Source: Opitutaceae bacterium
GTDB taxonomy: Bacteria; Verrucomicrobiota; Verrucomicrobiia; Opitutales; Opitutaceae
Reading direction: 5' to 3'
Assembly (NCBI GenBank): GCA_017994935.1
Contig: JAGOJU010000039.1
Location: 1 to 33,325 of the forward strand
DNA: 33,325 nucleotides
In this document: in pieces, positions 8,205 to 17,421 of the stretch
Numbering within the stretch: position 1 is the first letter of the stretch
Layout: every line of letters starts with the position of its first letter
Made by a program: the position numbers and the translations under genes
Notes under the pieces: model-generated
Told to the model about the DNA's origin: nothing
Seen by the model: only the letters and a program-made list of their open reading frames with translations
Databases searched by the model: none

Positions 8205-8792
8205 ATGGACAGCTCCGATCCTCAGTTCTGGAACAGCCGGTACCTTTCGGGTCAGACGCCTTGGGACCTGAAACGGGTGCCGCCCGCGCTTGCTGGCTAT
8301 TTGAAGCAGGTGGGAGAAACCGGCATCGTCCTCCTCCCCGGGTGTGGCATGGGATACGAAGTGCGGGCCTTCCATGACGTGGGATGGCAGCCGTTGGCGA
8401 TCGACTTCTCGCCCGCGGCCGTTGCCCGGGCGCGAGAGGTTCTGGGTCCGCTGGCTCCGCTGGTGCGGCAAGCCGATTTCTTCAGCGATGACATCAAGGG
8501 ACCTTTTGACCTGATCTATGAGCGGGCCTTCCTTTGCGCCCTTCCACCGCATCGCTGGCCGGAATATGTGGCCCGCATGGTCCAGCTCCTTCGGCCGGGA
8601 GGCATGCTGGCGGGGTTTTTCTATTACGGAACGGATCCGGATGGCCCGCCCTTTCCAATCGCGGCCGATCAGGCCACCAGACTTTTTGCCTCCTTCGATC
8701 TCCGGGAGGACCGTGCAATTCCGCCCGAACAATCCATTCCGCTTCAGGCCGGCTATGAGCGCTGGCAGGAATGGCATCTCAGGCCTTTGTGA
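8205..8792 (+). CDS. SAM-dependent methyltransferase, thiopurine S-methyltransferase (TPMT)-like
   Basis: The 195-residue product starts FWNSRYLSGQTPWDL, the characteristic N-terminus of the TPMT family. A class I SAM-binding motif follows: LLPGCGMGYEVRAFHDVGW, then AIDFSP with an acidic strand end, and later DLIYERAFLCALPP and LLRPGGMLAGFFY. Bacterial members methylate thiols, selenium or tellurium compounds or halides; which applies here cannot be told. ATG 8205 is chosen because the family starts about seven residues before the FW motif; an upstream in-frame TTG at 8121 would only add unrelated sequence. It lies 84 bases after the kinase and 75 before recN, and a link to either is unclear. 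Confidence 0.85.
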   Translation: MDSSDPQFWNSRYLSGQTPWDLKRVPPALAGYLKQVGETGIVLLPGCGMGYEVRAFHDVGWQPLAIDFSPAAVARAREVLGPLAPLVRQADFFSDDIKGPFDLIYERAFLCALPPHRWPEYVARMVQLLRPGGMLAGFFYYGTDPDGPPFPIAADQATRLFASFDLREDRAIPPEQSIPLQAGYERWQEWHLRPL

Positions 8793-8867
8793 CGGACATT
8801 GCCCTCCAATCGACGGAAGAATGCATCGGATCCTTGAAACGCGGCCCGATTTTTGCGCGTTAGGAGC

Positions 8868-10535
8868 ATGCTACAGTCGCTGCAAATCCGGAATCTGGCC
8901 CTGCTCGAGGAAGTGGCGCTCGATTTTGAAGCGGGCTTCACTGTCGTGACCGGCGAGACAGGAGCGGGCAAGAGCATCCTCCTCGGGGCATTGAGCCTGC
9001 TTGCCGGTGAACGGGCCGACAAGGGCGTCATCCGGCAGGGTGCGGCGGCCTGCGAGGTGGAGGCATCCCTGTTTTTCAAGGACGCGCAGCGGATCGATGC
9101 CATGCTGGAATCCCTCGGGCTGCCGCAGTCGGAGGAGGGGCTGCTGGTGCTTAAGCGCAGTGTCTCCCGCGAAAAGGCGCCACGGCTCTTGGTGAATGGG
9201 AGTCTGGCCACGCTGGCGGCGTTTCAGGCATTGGGTGAATGCTGGATTGATTTCCATGGTCCGAACGAGCCGCGGCGCCTCCTGAAGGAAGCGTGCCAGC
9301 TTGAACTGCTCGACCTGTTTGCGAGGAGCGGGGCTGTGCTGGAATCGTATCGCTCAAAATATCGGGAGTGGCGGGCAAGGGTCAGCGAGAGGGATCGCGT
9401 ACTTGCCGAGACAAGACTTTCACCGGAGCAGATTCAGTATCTCGAGAATCAACTCGCCCGGCTGGATGCGCTGGACTTGAGCGAAGAGGCGATCGAGGCG
9501 CTTGAACGCAGCTTTCAACGCCTGAACCGGTCCCAGGAAATCATCGAACGGGCGATGGCCATCGCAGCCGGTTTGTCGGGCGAGGAGGGAGCGGGCCTTC
9601 GCATTGCTGCGCTGGTGCGCGAAGCGAAGACGCTGGAATCGATTGATCCCTCCAGCGGAGAGCTTGCCGGGCGCCTGGCTGCAGCGTCGGTTGAACTCGG
9701 TGAGTTGAGTGGCGAGTTCGAGCGCCTGGCGCAGGAACTCAGCTTTGAACCCGAGGAGGTTGAAGCGGTGACCGCACGCATGAATGCCTGGCTCGACGCC
9801 CAGCGCAAACATGGCCGGGAGATCCCCGCGGTTGCCGCAGCCCGGGAAGACCTGCGACGCCGGCTCGAGGTCCAGGGAGATCTGGACGGGACGCTGGCGA
9901 GGCTTGAAAGTGAAATTGTAGCCTCTCACCGGGCCGCAATCGCGGAGGCTTCCCAATTGCGGCGGCTTCGTGAAAAGGGGGCGCGTGAGCTGTCAAGGAT
10001 CGCCGCAAAGGAGATTGCCGGGCTTGGATTCAGGAAGGCGGATTTTCTGGTCCGGCTCGTGCCGCTGGAAGATCTGGGACCTGATGGAGATTGCCGTGTG
10101 GAATTCCTGTTCTCTCCCAACGTAGGCGAGGCGCCGCTGCCGTTGAATCGTATCGCTTCGAGCGGTGAGCTGGCCCGGGTGATGCTGGCGCTGAAGGCGG
10201 TGCTGGCCGATCTCGATGCGGTCCCCGTGCTGGTCTTCGATGAGGTGGACGCCAACGTCGGCGGCGAAATCGGCCGCGTCGTGGGAGAGAAGATGGCCGC
10301 CATCGGCAGATCCCGCCAGGTGGTGTGTGTCACACATCTTCCCCAAGTGGCGGCTCAAGGGGATTTCCATCTTGTCGTGGAAAAGGATCAGACCAGCGAG
10401 CGTGCAGTGGTGAGCATCACGCCCATTGAGGCAAATCGCAAAAGACGCGTGGGCGAACTCGCACGCATGCTGGGCGACCGCTCGGCGAAAAGTGCGCTCG
10501 CGCATGCTGAGGAGTTGCTGCGGGGGCGGTCCTGA
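8868..10535 (+). CDS. recN: DNA repair protein RecN
   Basis: The 555-residue product is the usual RecN length. It opens with MLQSLQIRNLALLEEV and a Walker A motif GETGAGKS at residues 29-36. Two long, charged helical stretches (about 155-380) form the coiled-coil arms of this SMC-like ATPase. The C-terminal half has the signature SSGELARVMLALKAVL, the Walker B LVFDEVDANVGGEIG, and VVCVTHLPQVAAQGDFHLVV. RecN acts in cytoplasmic double-strand break repair, tethering DNA ends. ATG 8868 has AGGAG close upstream and gives the family's normal N-terminus; an in-frame TTG five codons earlier is less likely. Confidence 0.96.
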   Translation: MLQSLQIRNLALLEEVALDFEAGFTVVTGETGAGKSILLGALSLLAGERADKGVIRQGAAACEVEASLFFKDAQRIDAMLESLGLPQSEEGLLVLKRSVSREKAPRLLVNGSLATLAAFQALGECWIDFHGPNEPRRLLKEACQLELLDLFARSGAVLESYRSKYREWRARVSERDRVLAETRLSPEQIQYLENQLARLDALDLSEEAIEALERSFQRLNRSQEIIERAMAIAAGLSGEEGAGLRIAALVREAKTLESIDPSSGELAGRLAAASVELGELSGEFERLAQELSFEPEEVEAVTARMNAWLDAQRKHGREIPAVAAAREDLRRRLEVQGDLDGTLARLESEIVASHRAAIAEASQLRRLREKGARELSRIAAKEIAGLGFRKADFLVRLVPLEDLGPDGDCRVEFLFSPNVGEAPLPLNRIASSGELARVMLALKAVLADLDAVPVLVFDEVDANVGGEIGRVVGEKMAAIGRSRQVVCVTHLPQVAAQGDFHLVVEKDQTSERAVVSITPIEANRKRRVGELARMLGDRSAKSALAHAEELLRGRS

Positions 10536-10604
10536 GGCCCGCGGAACGTGGGGGAATCAAACGTGGCTCGAAACATGCGGCGGGCGACGGCCGCGTCGGT
10601 GCAC

Positions 10605-10634
10605 AAAAAAGCGCGGTCGCAGGGGCCGCGCTTT
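10605..10634 (-). terminator. Intrinsic terminator of the aldolase gene
   Basis: On the minus strand, AAAGCGCGG and CCGCGCTTT pair as a perfect 9-bp GC-rich stem with a 9-base loop, followed by a run of six T. It lies about 25 bases past the fba stop codon. Read on the plus strand the T-run is only three bases, so it is much weaker for recN. Confidence 0.8.
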
Positions 10635-10659
10635 CAAAGGTGCAGGCGATTCCCAGGGA

Positions 10660-11610
10660 TTATTTCTTCAGGGAGGCGCGCAGGTCGTCGAGCTGGTTGG
10701 CGGAGCCGAGCAGGTGGTTGCGGCTCGAGATGAACTTGGCGTATTCATCCATGAAAATCTTGCCCGGCGGACGGAAGTCGAACTCCTGGGGCTTGTCGCG
10801 GAAGAATTCTCGATGCACGCGGGTCCAGACGAGGCGGCCATCGGTGTCGATGTTGATCTTGGTGACGCCGAGCTTGGCGGCGGGGAGGTATTCGGCGGTG
10901 TCGACACCAACGGAGTCCTTGATGGAGCCTCCGGCGGCGTTGATCCGTGCGACTTCGTCTTGCGGAACGGATGACGATCCGTGCATGACCAGCGGAAAGC
11001 CAGGCAGGCGTGCCTTGATTTTCTGGAGCACGTCAAAATGAAGCGACTGTTTTCCCTTGAACTTGAAGGCACCGTGGGAGGTGCCGATGGCGCAGGCGAG
11101 TGAGTCGCAGCCGGTGCGTTTCACGAATTCCTCGGCCTCTGCGGGATTTGTCAGGGTGGCGTGGCCGTCCTCTACCTTGATGTCCTCCTCGACGCCGCCG
11201 AGCATGCCCAGTTCGGCTTCAACCGAAATGCCCTTCTTGTGGGCGGCATCCACGACGCGTTTGGTGATCTCGATGTTCTTTTCGAAAGGATCGTGGGAGG
11301 CGTCTATCATCACGGAGCTGAAAAAGCCCGAGTTGATGCAATCGTAGCATGTGGTCTCGTCGCCGTGATCAAGATGCACGGCAAAGATGGCATCCGGAAA
11401 AATCTCGCCCGCGGCGCGAATGATCGCCTCGAGCATGCGCTTGTCCGTGTAGTTGCGGGCGCCCTTGGAAATCTGGATGATGAAGGGGGCCTTGGAAAGC
11501 AGGGCTCCTTTGAAAAGGCCCATGGCCTGTTCGGCGTTGTTGATGTTGTAGGCGCCAACGGCGTACTTGCCGTAGGCGTGTTTGAACAGCTGCGCGGTGG
11601 TGACGATCAT
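10660..11610 (-). CDS. fba: Class II fructose-bisphosphate aldolase
   Basis: The 316-residue product contains class II aldolase zinc-site signatures: FAVHLDHGDE (residues about 80-89) and VEAELGMLGGVEED. Further matches are ACAIGTSHGAFKF, VMHGSSSVP and the substrate loop GVTKINIDTDGRLVW. The enzyme interconverts fructose-1,6-bisphosphate with dihydroxyacetone phosphate and glyceraldehyde-3-phosphate in the cytoplasm. ATG 11610 is chosen because MIVTTAQLFKHAYGKYAVGA is the normal N-terminus; a longer frame upstream adds a low-complexity proline-rich leader. No Shine-Dalgarno sequence is visible before the start. The gene is followed by a good terminator and preceded by 245 bases without a gene, so it is probably monocistronic. 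Tagatose-bisphosphate aldolase is a possible alternative specificity. Confidence 0.94.
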   Translation of the reverse strand: MIVTTAQLFKHAYGKYAVGAYNINNAEQAMGLFKGALLSKAPFIIQISKGARNYTDKRMLEAIIRAAGEIFPDAIFAVHLDHGDETTCYDCINSGFFSSVMIDASHDPFEKNIEITKRVVDAAHKKGISVEAELGMLGGVEEDIKVEDGHATLTNPAEAEEFVKRTGCDSLACAIGTSHGAFKFKGKQSLHFDVLQKIKARLPGFPLVMHGSSSVPQDEVARINAAGGSIKDSVGVDTAEYLPAAKLGVTKINIDTDGRLVWTRVHREFFRDKPQEFDFRPPGKIFMDEYAKFISSRNHLLGSANQLDDLRASLKK

Positions 11611-11855
11611 AGGTGGAGGCGGGACAATGGAGGAACAACCTATCAAAATGTGTCCCGTGTGGACAAGGGGATTATCCGGCAGGCGGGAAATCCCCCCTTC
11701 AGGAGCCCCCGGCCGGAGGGAAGGCGGGGCCCGAGACGGGAGCATGAGTTGCCCGGTGTCGGAACCGGGTACGACAGGCCCCCCGGTGGGGAACACAGCA
11801 AACTGCAATCGACGGATGTCGGGCCTGTGATGAGCGAAATGCTGGAATCCCAGAG

Positions 11856-14663
11856 CTAGCGGGGTGGAAATTCGAATTCCGTCTTCTTCTTGTCCTTTGA
11901 GAGCACGAAGTAGGCGCTGAAGGTGGTGCCGCGCTTGGAAATCAGACCATCGATGAGTCCTGTCCGTCCGGTTTCAACCAGGCGTTCGACCTCCTCGAGG
12001 GGGATTTCCTTGCCGCACACTTCCTTCTTCATCTGGAAAACCGCGCGCGGGGTTCCGTCGGCATTGGTTTTTGCGACGATAAAGGAGTCCGCTGTTTCCA
12101 ACAGTTCGCCGTCGTGAACCTTGCTTTCGCCCACCTTGCGCGCTTTTGAAAGATCCAAGGGGGCCTTCCTTCTTGGCGCGCGGGGTGTGCCATCGGCGTT
12201 CTTTGCCCCTTCGCGCGGCTTTCGCGGAGGGAACTCCCAGGCGATCTTGGCGCCCTGCCGCAGGAGATAGGCGTCGAAGGGACGGCCCTTTTTGGAAATG
12301 AAACCCTCGATAAGGTCGGTTTTCTGCTTCTCGACGAGTTGGATCGCCTGTTCCCGCGTGATGGGTTTCTGGCACATGAGGCGGCCCACCTTGAAGCTTT
12401 CCTTCCATGCGTCGCCCTCGCGTTCGCGCAGGATGTAGCTTGTTGGTGCCTCACAGAGTTCGGCGCCTGATCGCGAATCGGTCCAGAAAGGTTCGAGCGT
12501 GTTGACGTCGACCTTGTTGCCGAAATCAAGTTCGGCTTTCCGACGGCCGGAATTTTTTTCGTCATCCACAATCCGGATCTTCGACGGGAAGCGATTGCCG
12601 GTCCTGGACGAAACAAATCCATCGAGTGGTCCGATCTCGCCCGTGGCAACCAGTTGCGCCACTTCGGACTCTTCGAGTTTTCGGCCACTCATGACCTTGT
12701 AGACCATGAGGGTGCCGTCCTGCGACTTGTAGCCGCGGAGCGTTTCAAACATCGGTTTGCCGTCGGTGGGGGAAACGATTTCCGTGAGACGTGAATTGGA
12801 GCCGTCCTCCTCGAAGGACTTGGTGCGATCGACGATCCCTCTGGTGACGTCGACGATCTCGGCCATGAAGGTTTCGCGCAGGAACTTGCCGTGCTCCATC
12901 TGGCGCAGCTTGTATTCCCATTGCCCCGTCATGTCCGGCTTGGTCAGGGCGTCGGCTTTCACGGCGGACAGAAACTCAAGGAGCGACTCCGCCTTTGTCG
13001 TGGGAACCAGCTCACGCTGGTTTCGCTCGAGATATTTCTGGTTGATGAGTCCGTCGATCGTGTCGGCCCGTGTTGCGGGTGTGCCCAGCCCGCGCTCCTT
13101 CATGGCTTCCGCAAAATCCTCATCGTCGATCAATTTGCCCGCACCTTCCATCGCGGAAAGGAGCGTGGCTTCGGTGTAGCGGGGGGGAGGCTTGGTGGTT
13201 TCCGCGTGAAGGCGCGCGTCGACAGTTGCCGCCTTGCCATTGTCCTCGGGCGAGAGGGCTGGCAGGGCCTTGGAATCGGGGGCGTCTTCATCGAGTGCCG
13301 TCTTGCCGTAGACCGCCAGCCAGCCCGGGGATGTGAGCACCTTGCCCTCGGTCTTGAAGGAAAATGTCTTCGCGACCGTGCTGATCCGGGTGGTGACATC
13401 GAATTCAGCCGACGGATGGAAGACCGCCACGAAACGCCGCGTGATCATGTCGTAGATCCTGGTTTCCATCTCATCCAGGGACGACGGTTCGGTGGTCGTG
13501 GGGATGATGGCAAAGTGATCGGAAATCTGCGCGTTGTTGAAGATCCGCTTGTTCGGGCGAAGCCAGCCCTGGTCGAGAACCGCCCGCGCATGGCGGGACA
13601 GGTCTCCACCCAGCGAGGTTAGTGTTTCCCGGCAGGTGGGCATGTAGTCCTCCGGGAGTGCACGTGAGTCGGTGCGCGGGTAGGTGATGACCTTGTGGCG
13701 CTCATAGAGGGCCTGCGCGATCTGGAGCGTGCGCCGTGCCGGCAAGCCGAATCGATTGTTTGCTTCCCGTTGCAGGGTTGTGAGGTCGTACAGGCGGGGA
13801 CTTGCCTGATTCGAAGCTTTCTTTTCCTCGCTTACGAGGGCTGGCGGGTGGTCCGTGCAGGCGGCCAGCACGGCTTTGGCTGTCGCCTCATCCCAGATCC
13901 GATCGATACGGTCGTGGTCGTCATTTTCGGCGCGCTTGAAATCCTGGCGCTGAAAGACGCCTTCATAGGTCCCCTTCGCCACCTGAAACTGGGCGGTGAC
14001 GCGCCAAAACGGGCGCGGACGGAAGTTGCGGATTTCAAGTTCACGGGCAAAGACTATGGCAAGGGTGGGGGTCTGGACGCGTCCGACTGAGGCGACATTG
14101 CCTGCACGGGAGCCGAACATGCGCTTGGTGATCGCACGGGTGCCGTTGATCCCAATCAGCCAATCGCTCTCCGATCGGCAGCGTGCTGCATCTGCGAGAC
14201 CAGCCATCTGTGATCCCTCGCGCAAGGTCCGGAAGGCATCCCGAATGCCCTCGTGCGTCATGGTCTGCATCCAGGCACGCTTCACCGGCAACTTCGATTT
14301 TGCCAATTGGTAGATGTAAACGAAGATGAGCTCACCCTCGCGCCCGGCATCACAGGCGTTGATCACTTGAGTGATATCTTTTCGCTGCAGGAGCTTCTTA
14401 AGAAGGTCGAACCGGGACTTTGAATCTGCAATCGGCTTGAGACCGAACTTTTCAGGGACGATCGGGAGCGCCTCAAGTCGCCAGAATCCGTATTTCTTCT
14501 TGTCGATGTCCTCCGGCATTTCGAGTTCCACGAGATGGCCGACGGCGGCTGCGATCACGTACTCGTCGTTTTCGTAGACATCTCCCTTTTTGGGGATCTT
14601 GCCGAGTGCACGCGCGAGATCGGTCGCAACGGAGGGCTTCTCGGCAATGACAAGAGATTTCAT
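11856..14663 (-). CDS. topB: DNA topoisomerase III (type IA), with repeated C-terminal domain
   Basis: The 935-residue product starts with a Toprim domain: SLVIAEKPSVATDLARALG and CDAGREGELIF, with the metal-binding acidic residues at 105-111. The type IA core follows, with SVGRVQTPTLAIV and the catalytic tyrosine 328 in ITYPRTDSRALP. It relaxes or decatenates DNA through a 5'-phosphotyrosine intermediate. It is about 280 residues longer than E. coli TopB: from about 620 to 935 there are three related blocks, each with a short beta-rich start, a helix ending LV-TG or LVEKQ, and a closing LIDGLISKRG- or LIEGFISKKG-type strand. These resemble the topoisomerase C-terminal repeat (Toprim_Crpt) and lack the four-cysteine zinc fingers of TopA. 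The start is ATG 14663, with the homology beginning at residue 1. Confidence 0.95.
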   Translation of the reverse strand: MKSLVIAEKPSVATDLARALGKIPKKGDVYENDEYVIAAAVGHLVELEMPEDIDKKKYGFWRLEALPIVPEKFGLKPIADSKSRFDLLKKLLQRKDITQVINACDAGREGELIFVYIYQLAKSKLPVKRAWMQTMTHEGIRDAFRTLREGSQMAGLADAARCRSESDWLIGINGTRAITKRMFGSRAGNVASVGRVQTPTLAIVFARELEIRNFRPRPFWRVTAQFQVAKGTYEGVFQRQDFKRAENDDHDRIDRIWDEATAKAVLAACTDHPPALVSEEKKASNQASPRLYDLTTLQREANNRFGLPARRTLQIAQALYERHKVITYPRTDSRALPEDYMPTCRETLTSLGGDLSRHARAVLDQGWLRPNKRIFNNAQISDHFAIIPTTTEPSSLDEMETRIYDMITRRFVAVFHPSAEFDVTTRISTVAKTFSFKTEGKVLTSPGWLAVYGKTALDEDAPDSKALPALSPEDNGKAATVDARLHAETTKPPPRYTEATLLSAMEGAGKLIDDEDFAEAMKERGLGTPATRADTIDGLINQKYLERNQRELVPTTKAESLLEFLSAVKADALTKPDMTGQWEYKLRQMEHGKFLRETFMAEIVDVTRGIVDRTKSFEEDGSNSRLTEIVSPTDGKPMFETLRGYKSQDGTLMVYKVMSGRKLEESEVAQLVATGEIGPLDGFVSSRTGNRFPSKIRIVDDEKNSGRRKAELDFGNKVDVNTLEPFWTDSRSGAELCEAPTSYILREREGDAWKESFKVGRLMCQKPITREQAIQLVEKQKTDLIEGFISKKGRPFDAYLLRQGAKIAWEFPPRKPREGAKNADGTPRAPRRKAPLDLSKARKVGESKVHDGELLETADSFIVAKTNADGTPRAVFQMKKEVCGKEIPLEEVERLVETGRTGLIDGLISKRGTTFSAYFVLSKDKKKTEFEFPPR

Positions 14664-14698
14664 GTGGTGGCGAGGCGTTAGGCAGCGACGGCGCCGAT

Positions 14699-14746
14699 TT
14701 CAAGGTTAAGTTTCCTTGAAGGTAATAGAATAATTCCCCTGAGGGG
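14699..14746. promoter_or_regulatory. Two inverted repeats upstream of topB
   Basis: TTCAAGG-8 bases-CCTTGAA (14699-14720) and CCCCT-G-AGGGG (14736-14746) lie 35-83 bases upstream of the topB start. They could be operator sites or mRNA leader hairpins. No promoter boxes are clear enough to decide. Confidence 0.25.
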
Positions 14747-14784
14747 CTGGTTCTTCAGCGCTTTGTTGATTGAAAGCGACTGAT

Positions 14785-14820
14785 AAACAAAAGGTTGCAA
14801 ATCTAAAAATTCGCAACCTT
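14785..14820 (-). terminator. Intrinsic terminator of the aminotransferase gene
   Basis: On the minus strand a 12-bp stem with one mismatch (arms 14791-14802 and 14809-14820, core AAGGTTGC/GCAACCTT) with a 6-base loop is followed by TTTTGTTT. It sits 24 bases past the aminotransferase stop. Confidence 0.7.
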
Positions 14821-14843
14821 ACCGGCCATGAATTCTGCCCGGT

Positions 14844-15935
14844 CTAGGGCGTCGCAAGTTTTGGAGTTTCGGCGAGCGCACTATCGAGAGCCTGGATCAG
14901 CTGGGCGATGCTCTCGTCTGTCTCGTCCCCCATGTTCGAAATGCGAAACGTCTTGCCCTTGAGTTTTCCGTAGCCCCCGTCGATCACGAGTCCATGTTTG
15001 GACTTCAGTGTCTTGTTGAGCGCTGGAAGATCGTAATTCAGGGTGTTTGCGAAACAGTTCAGGGTCCGTGATCCGTATACCTCCGATGGAAAGAGACGGA
15101 AGCCCTTCGCAAACGCCCACGAGCGCATCCTTTCGTTGAGTCGAACGTGCCGGGCATGACGGACGGGTACGGTCTCGGCTTCGATATCCTCCAGCTTAGA
15201 TCTCAGCGCATAGATGAGCGGAATAGCCGGAGTGCTCGGTGTCATGCCCTGCTCGTGATTCTTTTGAAACTCAAGAAGATCGAAATAGTAGCCCCGCTCC
15301 TTGACCTGCGCCGCGCGCTCCAGCGCGCGCTTGGAAACCGTGATCAGGGAGAGACCAGGGGGCAGCGCGAGCGCCTTTTGCGAACCCGTGACGATGACGT
15401 CGAGTCCCAAGGCATCTTTCTCGATGGCGACAGCGCTGAAGGAGCTGACGGTATCGACGATGGACACCACGTCTGGAAACTCCCTCAACACGGCGGCGAT
15501 CGCAGCGAGATCACTCATCGTCCCCGTGGAAGTCTCGTTGTGAATGAGCGTGACCGTGTCGTATGCGCCAGTCTGGAGTTCCTTTCGAAGGGCAGCCGGG
15601 TCGACGGGCTGGCCCCATTCAAATTTAAGGGCACCGGCTCCCTTGCCGCAGCGCACGGCAACATCGTTCCACTTGTCCGAGAACGCGCCGTTCATGCAGT
15701 TGAGGACCTTTGAGCGCGTCAAATTCCGTACGGCGCCTTCCATGACACCCCACGCGGAGCTGGTTGAAAGGTAGACCGGATCCTTTGTCACGAACAGCGA
15801 CTGCAGCTTCGGCTGAATGGCGTTGTAAAGCGCCACGAAGTCATTGCTGCGGTGACCGATCATGGGCTGGGCCATCGCCTGAAGGGACTTGGCCGATACG
15901 GCGATCGGGCCTGGAATGAACAGTTTGTAGCTCAT
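14844..15935 (-). CDS. Class V PLP-dependent aminotransferase (alanine-glyoxylate / serine-pyruvate type)
   Basis: The 363-residue product begins KLFIPGPIAVSAKSLQAMAQ and then PMIGHRSNDF, the standard N-terminus of alanine-glyoxylate/serine-pyruvate aminotransferases. TSSAWGVMEGAVRNL forms the phosphate-binding turn, HNETSTGTMSDL precedes the conserved aspartate of VSIVDTVSSFS, and the PLP lysine is residue 187 in GSQKALALPPG. The enzyme moves amino groups between small amino and oxo acids, but exact substrates cannot be read. ATG 15935 matches the family start; a longer frame upstream adds 43 unrelated residues. It is divergent from lpxK across 159 bases and ends at its own terminator. Confidence 0.9.
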   Translation of the reverse strand: MSYKLFIPGPIAVSAKSLQAMAQPMIGHRSNDFVALYNAIQPKLQSLFVTKDPVYLSTSSAWGVMEGAVRNLTRSKVLNCMNGAFSDKWNDVAVRCGKGAGALKFEWGQPVDPAALRKELQTGAYDTVTLIHNETSTGTMSDLAAIAAVLREFPDVVSIVDTVSSFSAVAIEKDALGLDVIVTGSQKALALPPGLSLITVSKRALERAAQVKERGYYFDLLEFQKNHEQGMTPSTPAIPLIYALRSKLEDIEAETVPVRHARHVRLNERMRSWAFAKGFRLFPSEVYGSRTLNCFANTLNYDLPALNKTLKSKHGLVIDGGYGKLKGKTFRISNMGDETDESIAQLIQALDSALAETPKLATP

Positions 15936-16094
15936 GGGAAAAGGAATACGGACGGTCTCAATGACCTGCATGCGCCCATCGGACACTGGAAGTAGGCATG
16001 GAGATGGATTGCATGGAAAGGAAGAGACCGGCAGAACCGCCAGACAATCTCCTACGCGAATCATCCGTCAACCCCGTTTGCCCCCCACAATCGC

Positions 16095-17312
16095 ATGTCG
16101 TCCTGGCTGAAAAAGAAACTCACGACGTTCGAATCCTATACTATCGACGTGATTTTCGGTCGCCGGGAGGACACGATGGCAATGGTTTACGCGGGTTTCC
16201 TTCAGGCGCTTTCCGCGTTGTTCAATGGAGTGGTCCAGGCCCGGCTCTGGCTGTACCGTCAGCGGATATTTCATGACCAGCCGCTGGGATGCTTGGTCGT
16301 TGTAGTCGGCAATCTGACCGTTGGGGGGACCGGCAAGACGCCGGTCGTGGAAAAATTTGCCCGCGCCCTGCGCGATCGGGGGCGGAAGGTTGCCATCCTT
16401 TCGCGCGGGTATCGGAGTCGCAGGCCGCCAATCTGGAGGCGGGGATGGAACTGGCTGACGCATGCCGCTTCACCGCCTCCGCGCATTGTGAGCGACGGCA
16501 GCCACGTGCTCCTCGACAGCGAAAACGCTGGTGACGAACCCTACATGCTCGCCAGAAATCTTCCGGGGGTGGTTGTGCTTGTGGACAAGGACCGGGTCAA
16601 GGCGGGCACATTTGCAATCAAGCGCTTCGGATGTGACACGCTCGTGCTTGATGACGGATTCCAATACCTGCCTCTCAAGGGGAGCCTGAACCTGCTGCTC
16701 GTCGACAAGACCAATCCCTTTGGCAATGGCCATCTTCTGCCGCGAGGAATCCTGCGAGAGCCGATCAAGCACCTGCGTCGCGCGAGCTATGTGTTTCTCA
16801 CAAAGTCGGATGGACGGCGGGATCTCGAGATGGAATCGATCATCAAGGAGCACAATCCCGGAGCCGACATCATTGAATGCATGCACCGTCCGCAGTACCT
16901 CCAGCGTTTCGGGGCCTCACCCGATGCGCCGGATTTCCGGGCGCCGTTGTCGATGCTGAAGGGGAGGAAGGTGGGCGCTTTTTGCGGGATTGCCGCGCCG
17001 GAGAGTTTCGAGAAATTCCTGCGCGACCTGGGGGCAAATGTGCGGTTTACGCGGCGGTTCCTGGATCACTACCGTTTTGGCTACGAGGATTTTGTCTCCC
17101 TTTTCAGCGAAGCGCTGGAAAAGCGCGTGGAGTTTCTGGTCACGACGGAAAAGGATGCGGTGCGCATTGTCGAGGACCTGCCGTGTCCCGTTCCCCTGTA
17201 CTATCTGCGTCTTGAGATCGAGATCATCCGGGGAGCGGCGGATTTCGATGAGGCGGTCAGCCGCATTTGTTTCTCCGAAACGCCAGGCAACGGTCAGCTG
17301 AGAATGTCGTGA
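16095..17312 (+). CDS. lpxK: Tetraacyldisaccharide 4'-kinase (lipid A biosynthesis)
   Basis: The 405-residue product has the LpxK P-loop [12 protein letters not shown] (residues 72-83), then [35 protein letters not shown] and [23 protein letters not shown], all family signatures. A conserved tail with [24 protein letters not shown] and [11 protein letters not shown] completes it. It phosphorylates the 4' position of the lipid A disaccharide precursor at the inner membrane, which shows that the organism makes lipid A. An amphipathic/hydrophobic segment near residues 28-60 fits membrane association. The length is somewhat above the common 330-370 residues, through a longer N-terminus. Confidence 0.95.
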   Translation: MSSWLKKKLTTFESYTIDVIFGRREDTMAMVYAGFLQALSALFNGVVQARLWLYRQRIFHDQPLGCLVVVVGNLTVGGTGKTPVVEKFARALRDRGRKVAILSRGYRSRRPPIWRRGWNWLTHAASPPPRIVSDGSHVLLDSENAGDEPYMLARNLPGVVVLVDKDRVKAGTFAIKRFGCDTLVLDDGFQYLPLKGSLNLLLVDKTNPFGNGHLLPRGILREPIKHLRRASYVFLTKSDGRRDLEMESIIKEHNPGADIIECMHRPQYLQRFGASPDAPDFRAPLSMLKGRKVGAFCGIAAPESFEKFLRDLGANVRFTRRFLDHYRFGYEDFVSLFSEALEKRVEFLVTTEKDAVRIVEDLPCPVPLYYLRLEIEIIRGAADFDEAVSRICFSETPGNGQLRMS

Positions 17313-17421
17313 CCGGATTGCGGAACTGCCTGAAACGGAAAATGCGTCAAAGGCCGGTACTCGCGGCGGTGAGCAGGGGTGTTGAATACGGTCCCATGCC
17401 GCGAATGCGCGGACGGCACAC

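Noticed and set aside
7695..8777. A 360-codon open frame antisense to the kinase and methyltransferase genes.
   Set aside because: It spans two well-supported genes on the other strand and has no recognisable motif.
11611..11808. N-terminal extension of the aldolase reading frame.
   Set aside because: The extra 66 residues are proline-rich, unlike any aldolase start, and the family N-terminus begins exactly at 11610.
16120..16140. TTCGAATCC-like tRNA T-loop sequence.
   Set aside because: It lies inside the lpxK reading frame, and no acceptor stem, anticodon arm or D-arm can be folded around it.
17313..17421. Possible bidirectional terminator between lpxK and speA.
   Set aside because: Only a 5-bp stem (CCGCG-AATG-CGCGG) with no T-run is visible.
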